Part shown: piece by piece, positions 59,294 to 64,000 of the stretch
Layout: every line of letters begins with the position of its first letter
Position numbering within the stretch: position 1 is the first letter of the stretch
Assembly (NCBI GenBank): GCA_947475995.1
Contig: CANJNI010000027.1
Location: 1 to 64,000 of the forward strand
Length of the DNA stretch: 64,000 nucleotides
Direction: 5' to 3'
From: Beijerinckiaceae bacterium
GTDB taxonomy: Bacteria; Pseudomonadota; Alphaproteobacteria; Rhizobiales; Beijerinckiaceae
Notes under the pieces: generated by a model
Databases searched by the model: none
What the model was told of the DNA's origin: nothing
What the model saw: only the letters and a program-made list of their open reading frames with translations
Made by a program: the position numbers and the translations under genes

Positions 59294-60880
59294 ATGGCTC
59301 CTCGCGTACTCATATCCGACGCCCTGTCAACTGCCGCGGTTCAGATTTTCAAGGATCGTGGCGTCGAAACCGACTTCCAGCCGAACCTCGGCAAGGACAA
59401 GGACAAACTGGCCGAGATCATCGGCAATTATGATGGCCTCGCCATCCGTTCGAACACCAAGGTGACGGCGAAACTGCTGGAAAAGGCGACGCGCCTCAAG
59501 GTGATCGGCCGCGCCGGCATCGGCGTCGACAATGTCGACATTCCGGCCGCCACCGCGCGCGGCATCATCGTGATGAATACGCCTTTCGGCAATTCCATCA
59601 CCACCGCCGAACACGCCATTGCGATGATGTTTTCCATCGCGCGCGAAATTCCTGCCGCCGACGCTTCCACGCAGGCCGGCAAGTGGGAAAAGAATCGCTT
59701 CATGGGCGTCGAGATCACCGGCAAGACGCTCGGCATCATCGGCTGCGGCAACATCGGCTCCATCGTGGCTGACCGGGCGGTCGGCCTGCGCATGCGGGTG
59801 ATCGCGTTCGATCCCTTCCTGTCGCCCGAGCGCGCCCGTGATCTCGGCGTCGAGAAGGTCGAACTCGAAGACCTGCTCAAGCGCGCCGATTTCATCACGC
59901 TGCACACGCCGCTGACGCCGCAGACGCGCGGCATCATGGGGGCCGAAAACCTCGCCAAGACCCGCAAGGGCGTGCGCATCGTCAATTGCGCGCGCGGCGA
60001 ACTGGTGGACGAAGCCGCCATGCGGGCTGCGCTCGACTCGGGCCATGTGGCGGCGGGCGCGTTCGACGTGTTCTCCGAAGAGCCGGCGGTGAACAATCCC
60101 CTGTTCGGTCATCCGAACGTGGTCTGCACGCCTCACCTTGGCGCTTCCACCACCGAAGCGCAGGAAAATGTCGCCCTGCAGGTCGCCGAGCAGATGTCGG
60201 ACTATCTGGTGCGCGGCGCGATCACCAACGCCATCAACTTCCCGTCGATCACCGCCGAGGAAGCCCCGAAGCTGAAGCCCTTCATCGCGCTGGCCGAAAA
60301 GCTCGGCTCCTTCGCCGGGCAGCTCACCGAGAGCGGCCTCAAGAAGGTGACCATCACCTACGAGGGCGATGTGGCGGCTCTCAAGGTGAAGGCGCTGACG
60401 TCATCGGCGATTGCGGGCCTGCTGCGCCCCGTGCTGTCGGACGTGAATGTCGTGTCGGCCCCGATCGTCGCCAAGGAGCGTGGCATCGTGATCGACGAAG
60501 TGACGCGCGCCGCAGAAGGCGATTATGAATCGCTGATCACCCTGACGGTCACGACCGACAAGCAGGAGCGCTCCATCGCCGGCACGGTCTTCCAGGACGG
60601 CAAGCCGCGCATCCTCGACATCAAGGGCATCAAGGTCGACGCCGAATTCTCGCCGAGCATGATCTACGTGACCAACGAGGACAAGCCGGGCTTCATCGGC
60701 CGCTTCGCGGGTCTGCTGGGCGATGCAGGCGTGAATATCGCGACCTTCGCGCTTGGCCGCGATGCGCCGGGCGGCTCCGCCATTGCGCTCGTGCAGGTCG
60801 ACGGCGACGTGCCGCCGTCGGTCGTGGACAAGATCCAGACGCTTCCGGGCGTCAAGCAGGCGAAGGCGCTGCGCTTCTGA
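59294..60880 (+). CDS. serA: D-3-phosphoglycerate dehydrogenase
   Basis: 528 aa, the long type with an intervening domain and a C-terminal ACT domain. First step of serine synthesis. 'VIGRAGIGVDNVDIPAATAR', Rossmann 'LGIIGCGNIGSIVADRAVGL' (about residues 145-164), Arg 'VRIVNCARGELVDEAAM', Glu 'FSEEPAVNNPLF', His 'CTPHLGASTTEAQ'. The ACT domain ('MIYVTNEDKPGFIGRFAGLL', 'GVNIATFALGRDAPGGSAIA') probably senses serine. ATG 59294 gives the usual N-terminus. A palindromic repeat follows at 60933. Confidence 0.97.
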   Translation: MAPRVLISDALSTAAVQIFKDRGVETDFQPNLGKDKDKLAEIIGNYDGLAIRSNTKVTAKLLEKATRLKVIGRAGIGVDNVDIPAATARGIIVMNTPFGNSITTAEHAIAMMFSIAREIPAADASTQAGKWEKNRFMGVEITGKTLGIIGCGNIGSIVADRAVGLRMRVIAFDPFLSPERARDLGVEKVELEDLLKRADFITLHTPLTPQTRGIMGAENLAKTRKGVRIVNCARGELVDEAAMRAALDSGHVAAGAFDVFSEEPAVNNPLFGHPNVVCTPHLGASTTEAQENVALQVAEQMSDYLVRGAITNAINFPSITAEEAPKLKPFIALAEKLGSFAGQLTESGLKKVTITYEGDVAALKVKALTSSAIAGLLRPVLSDVNVVSAPIVAKERGIVIDEVTRAAEGDYESLITLTVTTDKQERSIAGTVFQDGKPRILDIKGIKVDAEFSPSMIYVTNEDKPGFIGRFAGLLGDAGVNIATFALGRDAPGGSAIALVQVDGDVPPSVVDKIQTLPGVKQAKALRF

Positions 60881-60932
60881 TTGCGATTGCGCGCTGCCCG
60901 CAGCGCGCAATTGCTGCCGTTTTCCATGTCGG

Positions 60933-61055
60933 CCTCGTCCTTCGAGACGCTTGCCTTGCAAGCTCCTCAGGATGAGGCCTTTTTCATCGGCAGTAACGAA
61001 CCAGCCCCTCATGCTGAGGAAGCCGCGTAGCGGCTGTCTCGAAGCACGAGGGGGC
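60933..61055. repeat. Intergenic palindromic repeat, copy 2
   Basis: CCTCGTCCTTCGAGAC (60933-60948) with inner CTCCTCAGGATGAGG, then CCCCTCATGCTGAGGAAG and outer GTCTCGAAGCACGAGG, the same nested inverted-repeat architecture as 29643-29752. Lies between serA and the convergent EamA gene, where it may also act as a transcript end. Confidence 0.82.
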
Positions 61056-61067
61056 TCCGTGATTGCA

Positions 61068-61973
61068 TCACCGCCCGCCCAGCCGCTCCGACATCCAGAT
61101 GCCGATGAGCACCAGCGCCAGCGCGGTCGCGTGATAGAGCGCGAATGTTTCCCCCAGAATCAGCACCGACAATAATGCCCCGACAACCGGGATCAGGTTG
61201 AGGATGAGCGTCACGCGCTGCGCGCCGATCAACGCCAGGGCGCGCATGTAGGTGATGTGGCCGACCATTGAGGTGAAGACCGCCACGTAGAGCAGGATCA
61301 GCAGGCCCTTCGGCCCCGGCCAAATGGTTTCTCCGAGGGCCGTCTCGATCGCCAGCATCGGCAGCGACGACAGGAAGGCCCCGATGGCCACGCCGACGAA
61401 AAGCGCCATCGACGAGACGGGCGGGCGGTTCCGCAGCGCCAGCGCATAGCCGGTGGCCGCCACCGCGCCCAGAAAGGCCAGCAGGTCGCCCGCATTGAAC
61501 GAGAGGGCCGCCACGCTGCCCAGATCGCCGCGCGCGCCGATCAGCATCACGCCCACAATGGTGATTGCCGCGCCGAACAGCCGCACCAGTCCGATGCGTG
61601 TGCGGAAGACCAGAAATGCGCCGATCAGCACCAGCACCGGCTGCACGCCCTGGATGATCGCCACATTGACGCCGGTGGTGAAGCGCGCGGCCTCATAGAA
61701 CAGGGCGTTGGGCAGCGTAATCCCGAACGCGCCCAGCCAGAACAGGTGAAGCTTGTAGGGCCGCAGGCTCTCAAGGTCCTCGACGATCCGGTCCCGGCGC
61801 AGCAGCAGGAGCCCGGCGCTCACCAGCGCCCAGCGCAGGCAGATCAGCACCATCGGCGAAATCTCCCCGACCGCAAGCCGCCCGGCCACCACATTGCCGC
61901 CCCAGCTCAACGACGTCAGGGTCAGCAGCAGCCAGGCATTTCCGCTCAAAGCTCCGCGAAGCGACCCCATCAT
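61068..61973 (-). CDS. EamA-family drug/metabolite exporter (DMT superfamily)
   Basis: 301 aa with ten hydrophobic helices arranged as two EamA repeats: first half 'LLLTLTSLSWGGNVVAGRLA', 'PYKLHLFWLGAFGITLPNAL'; second half 'GDLLAFLGAVAATGYALALR', 'LVLIGIWMSERL'. Inner-membrane exporter of metabolites, substrate unknown. Paired ATGs at 61973 and 61970; the longer open frame up to 62162 is not conserved. Confidence 0.9.
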   Translation of the reverse strand: MMGSLRGALSGNAWLLLTLTSLSWGGNVVAGRLAVGEISPMVLICLRWALVSAGLLLLRRDRIVEDLESLRPYKLHLFWLGAFGITLPNALFYEAARFTTGVNVAIIQGVQPVLVLIGAFLVFRTRIGLVRLFGAAITIVGVMLIGARGDLGSVAALSFNAGDLLAFLGAVAATGYALALRNRPPVSSMALFVGVAIGAFLSSLPMLAIETALGETIWPGPKGLLILLYVAVFTSMVGHITYMRALALIGAQRVTLILNLIPVVGALLSVLILGETFALYHATALALVLIGIWMSERLGGR

Positions 61974-62200
61974 TCCGGTCCGCACGCCGGCGCAGGGGGA
62001 AACAGGTGGGTCGGAGAAAAAATCATTCGGGATTTCGGCTTTGGTGAATCGTCTTGTTGACCATGAGCCGCAAAATCCCGGCTGGTCAAAGGCCCGGAAA
62101 GATTTCGGCCCAAAGCTGACGCAGGCAGGCCCTGATTCCAACGTATTGCTGGTCAGGATCAAGCTTGGCGCGACGTTGCGCCCAATGCCCCGGGGAAAAC

Positions 62201-63913
62201 ATGATCCGTACCATTCGCGCGCCCGCTTCGGGCCTGTTGGTGTCCGCCGCCGCCCTGATGGCGGCCGTTCCGTCGCTCGCCGCCGAAATGGAGGCCAGAT
62301 CCCGCATCGAGTCCGTCACCGTCTATCCGGACGCCGCCACCGTCACGCGGCTCGCCGAAATCGACCTGCCGGCGGGCGCAACCTCTCTGGTCTTCCGCGA
62401 TCTGCCCAATACGATCGACCCATCGTCGCTGCGCGTCGAAGGCGCAGCGGACGGCGCGCTCTCCATCGGTTCGGTCGAGGCGCGCGTTGCGCCCGCCATT
62501 GCGCCCCAACCAGATACGGAAGTGGAGGCGAAGCTGAAAACGTTGCGCGCCGAGCGCGACGCGCAGCAGGCTGTCGCCGAGGCGCTCGACGCCAAAAAGG
62601 CGATGATCAGCCGGTTCGGCCAGTCCGGTCCTGATGCCTTGAGCCCCGACTCGAAGGCCGTCGACATCGATAAGTGGACCGCCGCATGGGATGCGGTCGG
62701 CAGGGGGCTGGCTAAAGTCGGCGACGATCTTCGCATTGCGCGCGCGGCCTTGCGCGATCTCGACGAGCAGATTCGCGGGCTCGAACAGGCGCGCCAGCGC
62801 CCGCAACCGCAGAACGGGCCGCGCCGCATCGTGAGCGTGGAACTCGAAGCCGCTGCGGCCTTGAAGGGCCGGGTGACGCTCACCTATCGGGTTGCGGCTG
62901 CGGGCTGGAAACCGCTTTACGATGCGAAGCTCGATACAGGCGGCAAGGGTCGCGCGCCCTCGGTCGAGCTCGTGCGTCGCGCCAGCATCACGCAGCGCAC
63001 CGGCGAGGACTGGAGTGGCGTCTCTGTTTCCGTTTCGACCGTCCAGGCGCGGCGCGGCGTGCAGCCGCCCGACATGCACACGCAGCGCCTCGCCTTCTGG
63101 GAGCCTCCGCCGCCCGTCACGCGCGGGCAGGTGATGCGAAAGGAGGCCGCCGCAAATGCAATTGCGGACGAGACGGCCCGGCTCTCGCCAGCCGCCCCTG
63201 CGGCTCCCGCGCCCATGCAGGAAGCCGTTGAACAGCAGGCGTCGCTGGAATCCTCGTCGTTTCAGGCCTCGTTCCGTGTGCCCGGCAATGTCGATATTCC
63301 CAGCGACGGCGCCGCTCATCAATTGCGCATAGGCTCTCGCAAGATGGAGCCGCAACTCTCTGCCCGTAGCGTTCCGGCGCTCGACCCGACCGCCTATCTG
63401 ACGGCGCGGATTAAACACGATGAAGAAGCCCCGCTGTTGCCGGGCGAAGTGTCGATCCATCGCGACGGCATGTATGTGGGCAATGGCAGATTGTCTTTCG
63501 TGGCGAGCGGCGACAGCGCAGACCTCTCCTTCGGGGCCGACGACCGCATCAAGGTCGAGCGCGCGCCCGTAAGCCGCAAGGAAAACGAACCCACATGGTT
63601 CGGGCAGACCAAGACCGAAATCCGCGAGTTCAAGACGACCGTTCGCAACCTGCACGACTTTCCCATGCGGGTGAACGTCATTGACCAGATCCCGATTTCC
63701 GAGAACGCCGCCATCGTGATCGAGCAATTGCCGGCCACGACGCAGCCGACGGAAAAGATCGTCGCCGACAAACGCGGCGTGATGGGCTGGACTTACGAGA
63801 TGAAGCCGAACGACGCGAAGGAAATCCGTCTGGCCTACCGGATGAAATGGCCGGCGGATCGCGACGTCGTGTTCCAGCGCATTCCCAACGGGTCCGCGCC
63901 GCTCACACAATGA
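62201..63913 (+). CDS. DUF4139-domain protein (mucoidy-inhibitor MuiA-like)
   Basis: 570 aa with a signal peptide (MIRTIRAPASGLLVSAAALM then AAVPSLAAEM). N-terminal DUF4140-like region ('IESVTVYPDAATVTRLAEID', 'LVFRDLPNTIDPSSLRVEG'), a coiled-coil stretch ('KLKTLRAERDAQQAVAEAL'), and DUF4139 ('LTYRVAAAGWKPLYDAKLD', 'YVGNGRLSFVASGDSADLSF', 'VRNLHDFPMRVNVIDQIPIS'). Function of the family is not established beyond the mucoidy phenotype of MuiA; likely envelope-associated. ATG 62201 preceded by GGGG; in-frame 62165 adds no signal-like residues. Confidence 0.85.
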   Translation: MIRTIRAPASGLLVSAAALMAAVPSLAAEMEARSRIESVTVYPDAATVTRLAEIDLPAGATSLVFRDLPNTIDPSSLRVEGAADGALSIGSVEARVAPAIAPQPDTEVEAKLKTLRAERDAQQAVAEALDAKKAMISRFGQSGPDALSPDSKAVDIDKWTAAWDAVGRGLAKVGDDLRIARAALRDLDEQIRGLEQARQRPQPQNGPRRIVSVELEAAAALKGRVTLTYRVAAAGWKPLYDAKLDTGGKGRAPSVELVRRASITQRTGEDWSGVSVSVSTVQARRGVQPPDMHTQRLAFWEPPPPVTRGQVMRKEAAANAIADETARLSPAAPAAPAPMQEAVEQQASLESSSFQASFRVPGNVDIPSDGAAHQLRIGSRKMEPQLSARSVPALDPTAYLTARIKHDEEAPLLPGEVSIHRDGMYVGNGRLSFVASGDSADLSFGADDRIKVERAPVSRKENEPTWFGQTKTEIREFKTTVRNLHDFPMRVNVIDQIPISENAAIVIEQLPATTQPTEKIVADKRGVMGWTYEMKPNDAKEIRLAYRMKWPADRDVVFQRIPNGSAPLTQ

Positions 63914-64000
63914 TCTGACGGCGAAGGGGCGGGCTCCTAGCACTACTTTGGCAGATTAGATCTGACGGCGTCGGCGAGGAGTTTCTCACAGTGGGGGCAT
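63914..64000. other. Window-end region, possibly the C-terminus of a minus-strand gene
   Basis: On the minus strand a frame ending at 63943 (TAG) reads CPHCEKLLADAVRSNLPK, which could be the tail of a zinc-ribbon-containing protein, but with only 18 codons visible this is weak. The 12-base string GATCTGACGGCG occurs twice here (63912-63923 and 63959-63970). Confidence 0.2.

Noticed and set aside
62159-63943. 594-aa minus-strand open frame opposite the DUF4139 gene
   Set aside because: No recognisable domain, and it covers a gene with signal peptide and family blocks on the plus strand.

Overview
The window is GC-rich DNA from an alphaproteobacterium, most likely of the order Hyphomicrobiales (Rhizobiales). 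Evidence: a SciP/DUF1153 regulator of CtrA, near-perfect CtrA boxes, a bacterial phosphatidylethanolamine N-methyltransferase (PmtA), the FYDLN-type zinc-ribbon protein, an alphaproteobacterial FliJ, a serC-motif-like leader before serC-serA, and intergenic palindromic repeats of a type common in this order. Genus cannot be decided from the sequence alone.

Layout. 1-5.6 kb is housekeeping: nusA (cut by the window edge) and rimP on the minus strand with a terminator-like hairpin in their leader, a CMD-family secreted protein, argG, a PAP2 phosphatase, moeB and ridA. 5.7-18.6 kb is catabolic: a class II aldolase / 2-hydroxyacid dehydrogenase / enolase-superfamily trio, a DUF72 protein, then one tight plus-strand operon of hydantoinase-like subunits A and B, a NitT/TauT-type ABC transporter, a metal-ligand-poor amidohydrolase-fold protein and an acyl-CoA ligase. 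18.7-22.0 kb is an odd patch: a Fic-domain gene with a non-canonical active-site motif among five very small, exported, Lys/Arg-rich proteins, two of which share an almost identical leader and signal peptide but unrelated mature parts. 22.2-25.3 kb returns to acyl-CoA metabolism (CoA transferase, enoyl-CoA hydratase, a solute-binding protein).

25.5-33.8 kb holds tRNA-Ala(GGC), the FYDLN protein, ffh, an AT-richer membrane-anchored gene inserted between ffh and rpsP, rpsP, rimM, purH, a LysR regulator and an SDR protein lacking the catalytic Tyr/Lys. 33.8-36.8 kb is a complete, roughly 3-kb integrative element in tRNA-Met: 49-bp direct repeats, paired integrase arm-site candidates at both ends, a tyrosine recombinase, two related AlpA/Xis-like proteins, an IS3-family remnant and an AT-rich ORF of unknown function.

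36.9-54.3 kb is mainly housekeeping: pmtA, mnmA, sciP, a flippase-like membrane protein, fliJ, an enoyl-CoA hydratase, chrA, a bicupin, rplT-rpmI, an SH3 protein, a D-glycerate dehydrogenase-like enzyme, DUF983, a flavoprotein, an MFS transporter, a ruvA without ruvB/ruvC beside it, arsC, an acyltransferase and glmM. 54.4-56.7 kb has two tandem outer-membrane barrel genes, each with a perfect TTAA-N7-TTAA CtrA box. 56.8-64 kb has a c-type cytochrome with one damaged haem motif, the structured serC leader, serC-serA flanked by palindromic repeats, an EamA exporter and a DUF4139 protein.

The best candidates for something undescribed are the Fic/small-exported-protein patch (18.7-22.0 kb) and the minimal tRNA-Met element with its unknown cargo (33.8-36.8 kb).
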